A DNA stretch of 64,000 bases from Centropus unirufus. Its lineage: Eukaryota > Chordata > Aves > Cuculiformes > Centropidae. Position numbers and translations under genes: made by a program. The notes beneath the pieces are model-generated. The model searched no databases, had not been told where the DNA came from, and saw only the letters and a program-made list of their open reading frames with translations. The stretch lies in assembly GCA_013397695.1 (NCBI GenBank), contig VYZI01000390.1, positions 461,115-525,114 on the forward strand, read 5' to 3'. Each line of letters opens with the position of its first letter. The first letter of the stretch is position 1. This document shows, one piece after another, positions 1-14,045 of the stretch.

Positions 1-835
1 CAGAGATTAGTCATAATAAGAACAAACCCATCCCTAGTGCTATCTTCCTGCCGTGATTTTAATCAAAGACAATTTTTTCCTGAACATGAAATCACGTACA
101 CAGCTTTCAGCTCAGTGGAAAAAAAAACCCCAACAAAACTACACACATGTCAAATGGTCATTTCAGGAGTGCACTTTTACACAACAGAAGCAAAACTACA
201 GATTTAACAAGCACGAGACTTCCAAATTCTAGAAAACTCCAGAAACAAACTACACATAAATTTAAAATATTACCTCCTGCAAATTGCAAGAGGTGGCTCA
301 TTCTCACAAGTTGCTTGTCTGCAAAAGCACATTTCTCAGTTTTCTTTATGAAAATTATATTTGCCCCAGGGAGCCCCAGAAGAGCTTTCCAGAGAGATCA
401 GAAGCAGCCCCATGCTGCTATCAACACATGCTTTTGAACTCCATTCATGCACAGTATCCTTACTGGACTCATAACCTGCGGAACCGAGAAAGAAACACCA
501 GAAGACAGATAAAGGCCTCTAACCACTACTCAGCTTTGCAGTTCATCACCAAAGACTAATTTCTGTGTTCTTGATTTGCCTTCATTTAAAGATAGAAGAG
601 ACTAAGGTGAGATGATGAGGGGCATTATACATTGCTAATATTCCTCTATAACCATTTTCTCTGGTCTAAAAACACATTTGGCCCTTTCCTACTGCTTCCA
701 AATGTGGAGGTCGGACTCCACCTGGGAGCAGGGAAGTAGGTGGAGGGGATTATCCAGCAACTTTATCTCAGAGCAAAGCTGAGAATCACTAGTTAACTCA
801 TTCCATGTTGTGCCTCTGAAAGCTAAGACTACTTC

Positions 836-887
836 TGTTTCACGAGTAAGCTAAACTAACTTGTTTCCTGAGTAAGCTAAACTAACT
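836..887. repeat. 26-bp tandem duplication
   Basis: Two adjacent 26-base copies (836-861 and 862-887), each ending GAGTAAGCTAAACTAACT, differ at two positions. Likely a recent slippage or duplication event. Confidence 0.8.
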
Positions 888-1289
888 AAGAAGAGTAGTG
901 AAGCATCATTCACATATTTTGTTTACCTTTTCTTTTTTCTGTTTCCTCTCCTTCAACTGGCATTTTCCTTAGGCTAAAACATCTTATTTTCAAAGCTTCA
1001 GCAGACTGCACAACAGTTTCTTACTGAGTGTGAATTGCTTTGAAAACCCAACTACTTAGATGGGACACAAGTAAGGTGGGAACTAGTCTACATATTGGTC
1101 AATAGAAGACCAGAAGAGCCTGTTGCAGCCATTTTTTGAAAGATAACGGTGTGCCTGCAACAGGCTTCAGACAATGTACAAATTCAAAGTCACAACTTGC
1201 AAACAAACCATACTGAAGTGCTTTGGTGCTTCAGCAAGCTGCTTAGCTGGCAGTGAATAAGAGTGAAAGACAGGGAGATCGGATCCTAC

Positions 1290-1327
1290 CTGCTGGCCTG
1301 GAACTCCTGCAAGTCTTGGAGTGAACA
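1290..1327 (-). other. Candidate 38-nt exon
   Basis: Long pyrimidine tract and acceptor (TTTTTCTTGTCTGTTTTTAG), then 38 bases and the donor CAGCAG followed by GTAGGATC. Phase 0 reads CSLQDLQEFQAS, and the other phases are also open. Could be a downstream exon of the gene starting near 32 kb. Nothing else supports it. Confidence 0.22.
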
Positions 1328-2039
1328 CTAAAAACAGACAAGAAAAAGCAGAAGCTTTTTCACAGTCCTTCACAGAGCACTATGAACTTCTGCATTGTAA
1401 GGGTAAGACCAGTGCTGGCCAGTTTAAGCCTTGGCATGCAATAAAATAAGTACATTAAAACAACACGCTCCCCCACATTCTGTGTAATTATCGTCTACTT
1501 TTAATTTGCACTGGCTTTTATAAATAATAGGGCCCTGAATGATTTAATTTAAAACCTAAACTAACTGGCACTGCTGTCTTTAAACAGGTCAAGGCACACA
1601 GAATGACTAATCAAAGATTGTAAAAGCACTTAAACATCTGATAACTATGTGATTTTAAAAGCAGATGAAAACTGAGTGTTGGCCCTTCACTAGGATTATG
1701 TCAGCATTCATAATAAACCAGGACTACATGAACATACTGTGAAGGATGTTGGCTGGCAAAGACAGCACAACTGGCTAACAATGGACACTTGGAAAGAGTA
1801 GGATCCCTACTAAGAGTAGTAAATTTTTCCCAGACTTGGAACTGTGTATTTCAGCTAAGACAAGGCCAAATGAATGAAAAAAAAAACCCAAAAGAAGTGT
1901 TGTGGTTTTTGCTGAACCTTTTCCTTCAGCACTCTTACTCAAGCTGTTAATGTTTCCCTCATGACTTCAACAGCATGTTACAATTAGTTCCTTACGCAAA
2001 AAAAAACAATAATTCAAGGGATTCAAAGCACATAAGGGT

Positions 2040-2075
2040 GTATGTGTGTGCATGTGTGTGTGCATGTGTGTGAAT
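2040..2075. repeat. Imperfect (TG)n microsatellite
   Basis: TGTG runs interrupted by two GCATG units. Confidence 0.8.
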
Positions 2076-5000
2076 GATGGCACCTGGCAGGTGGTTGTAG
2101 AATCAGACATAGAACCAGACAGCGAGATCCTTATGCCAACACTGGCAGATGTATGCCAGTTCAGAATTGTTGTGGTCTCCCTTCCCTCCTTAAAACACAA
2201 CTGAGGTCTTCCCAGGAGCCTGTCCACTTGGAAATGAAGGAAAGAAGCAAATGAAGGCACAACTGTGGAGTATAGTGACCAAAATATTTGAATACATAGT
2301 AACATTCTGGACAATTTTTGATCTTACACAGAAGGGTAATAAGAAGACTTTATTGTTTTACCCTCCTCTTAATAAGAGAAGAGGGAAAGACTCTGTATGA
2401 GGAACTTGGAAATTCTATGCTATAGGTAATCTTGGTAACATAAAGGAATCATTTAAAGACAAAACTTCTGTGGATGTTTCCAATTTACAAGAAGGCACTG
2501 CAGAGACAAATCTTAGCATAAAGAAGTGCTTCCAGGTAAGAAGGGCAGCAGAGCCACCCAGGAACTAAGTAAAAGGAGGACTGCTAGTAGCACAGAACAA
2601 GATCAGACTTAAACTAACAGAACCCATGAATGAGAAAAAGGAACAAATTTACCTGTAAAGGGAGAAAAAAAAATACAGCTTCTCCCCTTTCCCCAGTGCC
2701 TTTCCCATTAACACTGAGCAGTGCAACTGATCAATCTCTCCCTTTGAAGTCCAGACCACAGTTATACCTACCCATCATTGCCAGATGTGGAAGAGTTTCT
2801 GTGTGAATGTAGAAAAGTCTCAATATTCTGCACTACCAGAACAAGCTGCCAGCAATTCAGCTGTTTAATTTGCGACTTGGCTTTTGATCAATATGACCAG
2901 TTCAGTTACAGCTGGCTGGGGGAGTCACTGCAATGTAATCCCTTGCAGTACTCTTAAGTGGATCCATTAGACTGAAGAATTGTGGTCAAGTGATATTCAT
3001 ATGCTATATAGGCAATCTGTGTGACTACTATGCAAATATATGGCCTCCAAGATATCCATGAAAGAGAAGACATTGCCATTCAGAGTCTGTGGAAGTAGAC
3101 GTGAAGGACCTCCTCCACATTGCATAGTAGAAGTGTGAGAGCAGTTTAGAGAGATGATGGTGACCTTGTGCCCCCAAAGTGTTGATGCTTTTTGCTCAGG
3201 CAATAACTCTTACATATTCCCTCAATGCAGGCCCAATCTTCCTGAATCACTTGCTGATATAACCACAGTGGGGTCATTGAAAAAGTGACTGGCTTGACTT
3301 ATCGCAATCACTCCTACTGAAAGATTCTTCAGCCTAGTTTCAGGGAAGAAGCCCTTTGGCAGAAAGCCTTTACAGGCCTAAAAATATGGATGAAAGCACT
3401 GAATATAAATTTCTATTTAGAAGGAATAATTCCTATTTATTACCTGTCCAGGATAAAAAACATTTAACCTAGGACAAAATTACCACTTCCTGTGGTGTTG
3501 AGAAGTTCCATCAGAATGGAGAAGGTGATGAGTTTTCTCAGTATACTTGACAGGGAGGTCATAAGTATTGCTGACTTCGACATACTGCAAACACCAGTCA
3601 GGGTCTAGAGGTGAAATGTAAACTGAGGCAAGTGTCATACTTCAGCAAGGACACTCTTGTAGGGGAAACAGAGCTGAGGTAGAGACAGTCCAGTGACATG
3701 ATAATAAATTATATCCAATTCTTAACAAGTACCTGGTACAGAACACTCTGTCTATCCATCAAACTTAAGGGTCTGAGGACATCTGAAATACTCCAGCTGA
3801 GTGATCCAGGAAATTCTCAGGCCAAAGAGCCAAAATGACTTGGGTAACGATCAGTTATATATCCACAGCTTTCATACAGCTTAGTAGATTCTGAGAGTGC
3901 TCAGTGTAGCTAGCACATAGCAGTGAACAGTAGGAACCATCCAAGACCTGGGATCAGATATTTGTCTGGGTAAGTAAAGAAATAAGCAAAGCAACAATGC
4001 TAGCATATCACTTTATAATTTATATTAATTAAGAGCTCCCCCATGAACTTTCCAGAATTGCATCACTTGCCCAGGACGTCAACTACAGAAGCCTTGGAGC
4101 AGTGCCAGTAGCTCAGCTGATAGCAGACCTGACAATACATTACATAGAAACTAAAACCACCTTGGTCGGTCTTGTTATTATAGTAGCAGGACCAAACAGC
4201 ATGTACATTCCACATTGCCACACAAATAATTCTTTGGAACCAAGAACATAAAGATTTCAGCCTCACTGAAGGCTAAAAGCAATCTAGCAAAATGCTGAAA
4301 ATGAAGAGTTATTACAGGCACCCAAAAATTATTCACATTGCATGACAAGGCAGATTGCAAGGGGTAAAATACACCTCCTGCACTTCTTCCTGCCAGCTGA
4401 GGTCCGCTCAAGACTGGATTTTGTCTGAGAGGACTTCCCTTCTGTCCCAGTGGAATTAGGGAATCACATCATGAGATGAACAACACTTGATATAAAAGAG
4501 CAGAGAGAAGCTAAGTAGTATATCAGGTTACCATTCCCAGGGCACGATGTATGCCTGCATCATAGTGGAAGTTGGGAAACAGCACAAAGGGGATTAATCT
4601 GTCTGGGAGAAGATAGAGAGTGTCTGTTCAGTTTCAGTGGCAGAAAGCAAGTAGGTGCGAGCACAGCAGGGACCCCTCCAAATTCTGAGACCTAGGCTGT
4701 GCAAGGGAATTACAGTCCTTTGGCTCATATTATCATATGTAAACAGATGGCAGGTGTTGCACTATCCAATATATTATGTTTAAAAGACAAACTGAAATAC
4801 AACACACTAGAATAAAGCTGTTCAACTCCAAACAGGTATTTATGCACATATCATCTTGACCTGGATATTCAGCAATATAGAAAGCTTACGGGCAAAGGCA
4901 AGTGAGGTAGGAAGGAATCAACATCTTTAAAAGATGAAGGACCACTCCACTGCAAATTCCCAGGAATCACACAGCAGCCCAACATGAGCCAGAGAAGTAA

Positions 5001-6423
5001 GACTGTTTGCAGGCAGGGTGGAGTGCTGAGCTGTGAAGCTAACACCATGTCAAGAGCCAGGAGAGCACCAGTTGGACAGGTGGACTGTCACAACAAGACA
5101 GAAAAGGCCAGGGGAGTCCACTACACACAGATATGCCAGTCCAAGCCTAATTGTCAAGTAGCCACCCAACAGAAAGAGCAGTACTATAAAAAGCAGTGAC
5201 TGTGACACTGGGACATGGCTGCTGGTGCAGGAAAATGATAGAGGCAAAAGCAAAGACAACTGCTATGTAGCTGTACAATATCTGCATCAGGTGAATGTAG
5301 ACCCAGCCTTTAGCTTGTTTGACACAGGCGATTCGGCCCCATGCCAGGCCAGTGGGAATCTGCCCAGCATCATGCCACCTGGCAGAGAAACGCAAAGATG
5401 AAAACAGAATTCTTCTAGTAGGGGATTACTGAGAGCTTATTTAGAGGCATCTGAAGCCTAGCAAATAGTCTGGGCTGGCAGTCAAGTGCTGGCAACCTCT
5501 GACCTCAACAAAAGAGCAAACGCGTTCAAAAAAAGACCCTGCCCTGCTATGACAAAAATGGAAACAAAACCCTAGCAACCTACATAACACTTGGAGGGAT
5601 GAACAGATCTTGCAGAGAAAGCAGGTTAAGATTCATCAGTCTACATGTATTTCCATGACTAACACTGTAGCTACACCTCTAATACCACTGCAAATAGCTA
5701 ACTCAGATGCACACTGTTACATGACTCACAAAACACAGTAGTTTTCTTTTCCTTGCTGGGAAATATTACTACATTATTTCTACCTACTCAGTACAAGAAA
5801 TATTGACATTATTTAAAAATGGGGAGCTTAAGTTTTCCAATGATATAGCATTCCACTTCTGTAACTAGTTATCCTTAGTTCTGTCTAGTTTTAATTTTTC
5901 CTCCACAGGTTTTTGATTAAATAAATATTTTCTTTCCTGCTTTTGTGTTTGCTAATACATTATCAAATACAATAGAACGTATGTAATCTGCTGTAAAACT
6001 TTAGTATCTAGCACTTCTGGAACTATCATGATTTTATACTAAATGCAACAACTTGCAACATATTATGTCAGGAAGAGTAAGATTGACCTTTCTCATATTT
6101 AATATCAAACTTTATTTATAATACTACACAAGATTGTTGTAAAGTTAAGAACAGATATAGATACCCATCACCATAGTTTCTCTTCAGCAGGTTTATCTGG
6201 CAGAAGAAATAGAAAACTTACTGCAAAACTACTTAGACAACAAGAGAAGCAACCATGAAGGCGAATGTCTGATAAATTACGTCACTTACACATCTCTTTA
6301 TGAAAGTAAACCAACTTTGAAGAGGGAGTTGAGAGGGGGAGATCAGCTTCTCTGAGAGCAGGAGATCCCCCCACAACAAACAGAAGGAAGCTTCAAACAA
6401 AAGCAAACTATCTGGCAGTTATT

Positions 6424-6443
6424 GTATATATATATATATATAT
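6424..6443. repeat. (TA)n microsatellite
   Basis: About 20 bases of alternating T and A. Confidence 0.85.
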
Positions 6444-9400
6444 GGTTGGAAAAAAAAAATAATTATGAGAGCTTATTAATAATTTTTCATTCCCGAAGTG
6501 TCATTTTTCTTCAGCAAAGTTACACAATAAGCAATGTCACATAGTAGAGCATAGATCATGCAGCATCACTGTCCCACTGCAATTTGCTCTGAATGCAGAC
6601 ATTTATGGTTGCATACTGGCATAGTTCACACTAGTATAAAGTTGACCTGTGGTTTTTACAAGGCAAAAATAAAGTAGTAAACCGTGGGCAAATGACAACT
6701 GCAGCAAGTAGTCACATTTCCCAGAAGAGGCCCTTCTCCTGCTCTTAATGATGCTACCTCCCGTTAACCAGCCCAGTCCAGAGTAATACTGTTTAAAAAG
6801 GGAAGTTGGCAGTGTCATCCTGGTGGACTCACGGACCACTAGCAACAAGAAACAAGTTGTCACACATAACAAGGGAACTGCAATGAGCTGGTGACAGCAT
6901 TGTGTAGCCCTGGCTCCAGACTGATGGCATCCCTGAAAGGACCTGGGGCTGGGGCAAGGAGAGTGAAACCAATCCCAAAACAGAGAGCGGGGGTCTGCTG
7001 CTCTGGTGCTGCCCAGGGGATGAAGGTGTAGATTAACAACCTGATTTCTGAGAATACATCTCTACCTCAGGTGCTGCTACTTCGTGGTCCCTTCTCCCAC
7101 CCCCAGGCTGCCTTTCCAGGATTCTGCACAAGCACAGAGAAAGCAAGGCTGCCTGCTCCCTCCTGTATCTCTCAGGAGCCGCCCAGTGTGCCTCTGCCAG
7201 GAGCCAGCCCTTCTCTCCGGGCTCTTTGGCCCCAGTTTTGCACAATTTCAGCCTATGGTGTACCACCTCTGGGGCTACTTAGGCTTCCTTGGCAGCTCAC
7301 CCTCTTCAGAGACTGCCATCCATTTCCTGCCCAATCTCATATGTCACTCAAATATTTTACTTCTTTTCTAAAATGTTCGCTGTCTCTTTTCAGTCCCCTT
7401 AAAATGTAGTTTCATCCATTTCCTCTATCTTTGATCTTTTAATTAATCTGGTTTCATTTGTTCAACTACAGTACAATGTCTTTACAGCTTGATTTTCTGT
7501 ACTGTATATTGCTTTAGTCGTTTAATTCTCTAAAGCCTTCTGGAGGTGGCTTATTTACATGACACCATATAATTATAGGAAGAAAATGAAGTTGTCATTG
7601 TGAAAGTAGCACTGAAATATACTGTGGATTTAATCCACTGTTTTAGTCTTATATTCAGGCACATACAACACCTAAATGCCAAAACCATAAATGTATGTTT
7701 CATAGTAAAAGCAATTTATTCCCAAACAAAAGTGCCTTCATATAATTACACCCATGAAAATTATCTATTAATTAAATTTTAAAATAAGTGTTCAGAAAAA
7801 TTGTTCCAGCAGGTGGTAAATCATATGCCATTCACAAATATTCCACTATGACAAATGAAATCTAGGTATAGTATTTAATGAAAGAAACCACCCCCCTCTA
7901 AGAGCTGGGAAATAGCATTTCTGGGACTGGTATAACATAGGACATAAGTCTGTTCTGCATACTGTGGGGCCCACACTGGTGGCACTGTCCTGTTCACCTG
8001 CTGTGCAGGGAAAGCCCTATGTAGAGAATCCATAGAACACACATCTCTACCTCAGGCTGCAGCAGAAACCAGAGTGTCAAGGTGTGTTGTTATTAACTAG
8101 AGTCAGTACATGAATTTCTTGCACAAGAATACCTTCTCCACAACTGCAGAAAAAAAAAAGATAAATAAAAAGGATTAATAAATTATGCACCAGCTACAGA
8201 ACTGCAGGACTGCTGCGTCAATGCTGTCATTCTGATTCTGTTTACACCAATTGAAAGGTATAAATGTGAACATAACAAATACTTCTTGTGGACTAAAGCT
8301 CTACAGCTGCTCACTGGTTTGGGTCTACTGGTTTCTCTGTATTGCATTCCAGCTTGGATCTGGGATTGCCAAAGGCATCCATTATTCTAGTAGCCCAGAC
8401 TTCTGGAATTCAGTGCAGACTCCTCATTTAAACATCGAATTCCATTTGGAATTTTAAGGCCAAAGTTCTGGTATCCTTATGGTAAGGCTAAAATTCTTAT
8501 TTAAAAAGCAAAAGAAATTAAAACCTGGGAAAATAATCTTACTTTAAAGTACTTTTAAAGAAGTAATTATAGTTGTCTTAGCACATTGCTTCCTGTAAAT
8601 AATTCAAATTAATTCACCCAATATAGACATAATTTTGCATCTACCTACTTTGAATTCCATCTACCATAGTGCTGCCCATTAACTTTGCTTTATTGGGTCC
8701 CATTAGAAATTTATGGGGTTTTTCCTAGGTTTGCCTTACATAAATAATGCTTTATCATATGTAAATATTGCTGCATCAATGTTTACCTTACACAGAGATT
8801 TTCAATTTTCTCTCCCAACTGCAGCATCTGCTCTCTTTTCCTGCTTCCCTGTGTGGGAGACAGCCTCTGCCATCCAGTTATGACTAATCTGCTTCTGCCT
8901 TGCTCCTTTTATTTTGCCCCAAACTACACTGGAAACATGCATTTTTGGTTTGCCCTTCCACTGCAAACCATCTATCTTTCCTACAGAAACAATCTTGCAT
9001 TGACAAGGCATCAGATAAATTTCAGCATTTTTTATTGAAGACCTCTTTGTTGTATTCACCCTCCCTCATCTCTGCCTTCTCTGTTCAGATCATGAGGCTG
9101 AAACTGCACCTCCTTTATTTTTTAGCAAAATGCCATATCAGCCTCTGGCATCATGGGCATTTAAGTCTCTTACAACCACCTAAACTGATTCCTAGCCATT
9201 CTTGAATTAGTGACATTTAAGATGTTATGTCACAAAGTACATTATCAGACATTTCTCTGACTGTGATGCTCCAGGGAACTCAGTCCACAAAGTGCTTGAT
9301 TCAGGAGTCATCTTCAAAGAACTTGAAAAATTTGCATACCTGGACTCCAGAGAAAACTTGCACTACTGACATTTCTTTACATGATGGCAATAAAGACACA

Positions 9401-12400
9401 GCTGTAAAAAAAAAAAGGAAAAAAAGAAAAGAAAAAAAAAGAAAGACAAAAGAATAAAAATAATCTACTGGAAGTCTCTGTCCTACCCATAAGAAATTAA
9501 TCAGAAAACCAAATCAAAGTGAATGTGCAGAAAATTATTTTTCTGCTTCTCTCTTTCTAGGTATGTATTTTCATATACACTGAAAAAAGCCCATATACTT
9601 ATATCAGTCATCATAACTAGTACTACACTAACAGTCATACTTGTCACCTCTGCAAAGTACATTAGTAATCATATTCTACATCTAACAACAGTAACATTCC
9701 TGATTTCCCCAGAGAACAGTGTGGCAAGGAGGAGGATATCACGGGCTGCAGTAAAATGTAGCAACACTGCACAATTCCCTTGGGGCAATCTGCTTCCAAA
9801 AAAGTTTCAAAAATATTGACAAGGAAGGGAGAGCAACATTTCCAAACAAAACCACACAGGATAGTAGCAGTGAAGATTACCCATGAGGTTAACTGCTGTG
9901 GTACTTAACAAAGCAGCCCAATTCTGATGACACAAATACATTCAACACATGGCTGTTGAGCAGTCAACTGCAACAAAATTAAGTTCAAGGTACAAAAACA
10001 GGAAGTGTGTAACTAAGCTCATCTTAGAGCAACAAGTGGATAGGCCAATAAAATCAAGCTTCAACTCAACTCTTGCTCTTCAGGATTAGCGAATATGTGT
10101 AGAACAGCTGAAAAGTACACTGTGGTGCAGAAAGCAACAACATTATGGGCCACAGATACTGTAGACAAACATTACAGTCTGTCAAAAATGCAAATTTAGA
10201 GAGTGCATTTAGAAGCACCATAATGGAAACTCATCAAGATCCTACATTTCTGTAGAATCAATGCTTCATTCATGCATTAAAAGCACAACAGCACATCTAA
10301 TGATAGCATGTTCTGATAATCCAGAGCCTAGATGAATATTTATAACTTTAAGTTCAAAGCGAAACGTTCAGTCTCAGTAGAGCTTTTCTTTTGATGGTCA
10401 CATATTGTCTGTGGTTTATTGCTCAATACTTATTTTTAACATATATTATCTTAGTGAAGAAGTAAAAAAAAGGAGGCTGCTATAAACAAGATACAAAAGA
10501 GCACCCTCCCAAAGTATACTGTCTTTTGTGTTTGCAGTCATACTGCATCGCTGACTTTTTATTTTATATTACTTGAATGTGGAAAAGCTTTCCTCTTCAG
10601 AATAAACTGAGGAGAATATATCTATCTATACATCAATCAGAGGTGAATGAGATAAAAGGTGTAAAATGTCAGGAAATGAAGAGGCCACAGGAATACTAAT
10701 TTCAGTGTAAATTATCTACACCTCAGATCATCTCATGTTTATCTGGTTCCTGTCCTACCACAATGGTGAACATTATCCATCCACATTACATCTTGTTAAA
10801 TTTTTCCTTCAGTATTCTATTCTACCACATCAAAGTTGTGATATCAGTGTAATATGGGCTGAAAAGCACCCAAAAACATCATCAAGGACACCAGCCATAC
10901 GTGAGGAAGAGATGAGCACTCAATATTTTTATAGGAACCTGATAACAACATGCAAAGCCCTCAAAGATATTCTCATACCTCACAGTATATGGGTTATGAC
11001 ACTCAGTGATGGTACAAACATCTTATTTTCCTTTGATGTTGACTCTGGAAGTCAAGCTGATCTAACTGAATGCCAAACTGTCATTGCAAAAATTATATCT
11101 TAATAAATCCATGCTCTCCCAGAATAAGACACAGAAAATTACTGCCTTATTATGCATAAACCTTTTTACTATTATTTGTCCAAACTCACCTTAGTCTACA
11201 GCCTTTACTGAAAAACCCCCAAACTATCAAACTTGTATGTTTTTCAATATTTTCTTTGACTTACAGATGTAGGATTTGAAAATACATAAAACTCCACTTA
11301 TTTGGTACTAAAGAGGCTTGGGAAATGATAATTTTTACATGACATCCCTTCTGGAGCACATTTTTTCTCTGGCATAATTGTATCTATTGTAAATAGAATA
11401 AAGATTGCTATTCCCAAACACTTTTACAACTAAGTTCAAATACTGTTGTCTGGAGGCTATGAAATACAGCAAACTAATGGAGCCTTCTTCAGTTGTCAGT
11501 TGCCTCAGAGAGGAAGATTCATTTTAATTTGACTGGAGTGTTTTTTTACATAATTACCACCTGGATTGCCTCTAGCATGATCTGGCTGTACAGTGCTTGA
11601 AAGTGTCAGCGAACTGCTTATCCAATATTATGCATGTTATAAAACTTTCCTTCAGATTCACAATGGCAAGCCAGAGTTAATAGTCACTACGCCTATACAA
11701 AAGCAGAAAGCAGGGAATAGATTACAAGTGAGCTCATCTATTTTTCTTCAACACAGATCTGAATTAAAATGGCATCACAAGTTCATTGCAGTAGCTTTTG
11801 TGTCATTTGTCACCTTACATCTTCAGAATCCTTTCCCCTTTCTGTTTAAAGCATATAGGCATTGTTAATGATTTTGCTTAGCCCTATTCAGTTATACTGA
11901 GGATACACCAGGATACCCTTGGTCAAATCTAGGTTTTATTGGAAGATGATGTTTTTGAAAATTTTCAGTTAAAATGTGACCACTCTAAAACATACAAGGC
12001 CTTCTGAAACACTAAATGATATTTACTCAAACAACCACTGACTATGAGTTCAGCCTAGACCTCACTGACATATTCCACTGTAATCATTTGGGAAGACAAA
12101 GTTTTTTAGCCCACAGCTGTTCTCAGATGCAGCAAGAGACTTTTAAGAAGACATAAGGAAGATAAAACTCATTATCTGAAATGAGGTTACTTAGTAACTA
12201 GGGCTTTTTTAAGTATTACCTGGAGACATGCATCCTAAAGAAGTTTCACATGTAACTTTGCAAATCTGAAATATTAGAGGGAGTTAAGAGTCCCAGTCCT
12301 AACAGGAACACAAAGCATTGCAAGGACCAGAGGTATGAAAATGCACCTGGGTCAGAGCTTGACAGCTGCTCTGGATTCAAAAGGTCAGAGTCTAGCCTGA

Positions 12401-12493
12401 TGTAAAGCCTCTCTGCAGCACTGTAGAAGATGCTGAGACCTTGTTCAGGTAATAGGAAGAGGTAATACCCATGTCAATGAAACAGTGCCTGAA

Positions 12494-12527
12494 ACCTGGT
12501 GCTGTAATGCCCCCAACAGCACCAGGT
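12494..12527. repeat. Perfect 11-bp inverted repeat (hairpin)
   Basis: ACCTGGTGCTG at 12494-12504 and its exact reverse complement CAGCACCAGGT at 12517-12527, separated by 12 bases. Lies just outside the 3' end of the CR1-like block. GC-rich stem in an otherwise AT-rich area. Confidence 0.7.
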
Positions 12528-12599
12528 GGGGTGATGCTCCCACCACAGAGCTCAACAGACAACTCAGCTTTGCTGGGAAGTATGACCCCTGCTTCATCA

Positions 12600-14045
12600 G
12601 GACAAGTGTTACAGAAACTTCGGGACAAAAGGCACGAAGAAGCTTGGAAGGTCACCTAGCCTCTCCTCAACCCACTCCTTGTAGGGAGAATGAAGCCATG
12701 CAGGACACAAGCCACTTTAACCCTGGAAAGCTTCCAGGATATTAAACAGCCCCAGTTCCCTTCCCAAGCAGTCTCTTCCAGTGTCTCACTCTCCTCACAA
12801 TTAGGTTTTCCTTTATGTCCGAAACTCCTTTCCCACAGGCTAAAGTCTCTTCATCTACTCACCGTGGACAGAGAGAACATAGTATTCCTTTCCCATCTGC
12901 CATCATCTTTGATGTTATATAACTGAATGGATACACATGCCCCCTCTCAGTCTTTTCTCAACTGCACTGATTATCAAACAGCTTCTTGGCTGTACCCTCG
13001 CATGCCTTGTTTTCCAGGTCTTGACAGGTCTTGCTGATCACTCCCAAAATTTCTTTCCCCAGTTCTCTACCTCCTCCTTGAAGACTGATGCCTCAAAGTA
13101 GCAAGATATTGCAGCTTAGATATTCCTTGTGCCAGCAACAGATGTAGGATTTCTCCAGGTATGTTCCAGACAGCTATACTCCTCCTACATCCTACTATGT
13201 TGCCTACTTTGCAGAAGTACAACATTATTGGCTCACACTCAGTTTTCATATCACTATAACTCCCTGCCTCCAGATCTTTTTCTAGAAAACTGCTACTTGT
13301 TCCTAATCCTTCACAGCTGCTGTTGATTTTTTTGCCTAGATGCGGTCACCTTGACTGAATAGCATCTCACTTTCCCAATTTATCAAGATGATTTTGAGTT
13401 TGACTCCTGCCTTTCAACATATTGGCAACCCCAGACAGGTTCCTGTCATGTGTAAATGTGCTCAGAGCATATAATATTCTACCACTCTAGTTCCTAACAA
13501 ATTATTGTACAGTAGCAAACACCAGATGGACTCCCTGAAAAGTCCTGTTTGAAGCAGCTTTTCAGGGTTAATATCTACCCCGTGCCTGGTTTCATTTTTT
13601 TCTTTCCACAACAATGAAAAGTGCCTTACCCACCGCTTAAGAGTTTCATAAATATCAGGCTTCGGTAGCTTGCAAACAAAAGCACCATGAAAGACCTTGT
13701 CAAAAAACATTATTGAAACCATGAAATATGTCAACTACTATATCTTCCATATCGAGAAAACTTGTTGCTCTGTCACAGAAGAAAAATCAGAAGACTTTCA
13801 CATTATTTCTTCTTGACATAATCTGATGGCTGCTGCTCACCTCCTTGTTATCTTCTAAATATGTATGAAAAGCTTATTTGCTTAGGAACTTTTACCTTTT
13901 TTTTTTTCAGGGGTTAATGCTAAACTAGTCAATAATTTCCTGACTCTGCTTTTTCTTCCTCAGTAGAGGTATTAATTTTTTTTCCTGTACCGACTTGATG
14001 GATCATAGTTCCTCTTTAACACATTGAGGTCAAGTTAAGTTCTCT
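12600..14045 (-). mobile_element. Old CR1-type LINE, 3' part
   Basis: The plus strand reads like the reverse complement of the CR1 3' region known throughout birds and reptiles. In order: AGCTTGGAAGGTCACCTAG, cf. the usual 'ttggaagggacc...atctag'; CAGTCTCTTCCAGTGTCTCAC; then GACCTTGTCAAAAAAC and ACTTGTTGCTCTGTCAC, corresponding to the 'gtcaaaagctt...ttgttactctgtca' block; then TTATCTTCTAAATATGTATG. Divergence is high, with many substitutions and indels, so the insertion is ancient. The element's 3' end is at the left. The 87- and 90-codon frames in and beside it are not genes. Confidence 0.55.

Larger units (their letters stand above)
1..12490. other. Noncoding, intergenic or intronic
   Basis: Apart from the small repeats and the weak exon candidate listed, I see no gene. 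Frames are at chance length (up to 115 codons) and lack paired splice sites or protein-like composition. 8800-9200 is a pyrimidine-rich plus strand that may be a very old repeat I cannot name. 5690-7600 is AT-rich. Confidence 0.5.

Noticed and set aside
1290..1327. Gly-x-Pro-Gly reading in the 38-nt exon candidate, suggesting collagen
   Set aside because: Collagen helix exons are usually multiples of 9 nt and begin with a Gly codon; this is 38 nt and fits neither rule.
10735..11103. 122-codon plus-strand frame
   Set aside because: Mixed composition but no motif, no flanking splice sites, and no second exon; about the length expected by chance in 64 kb.
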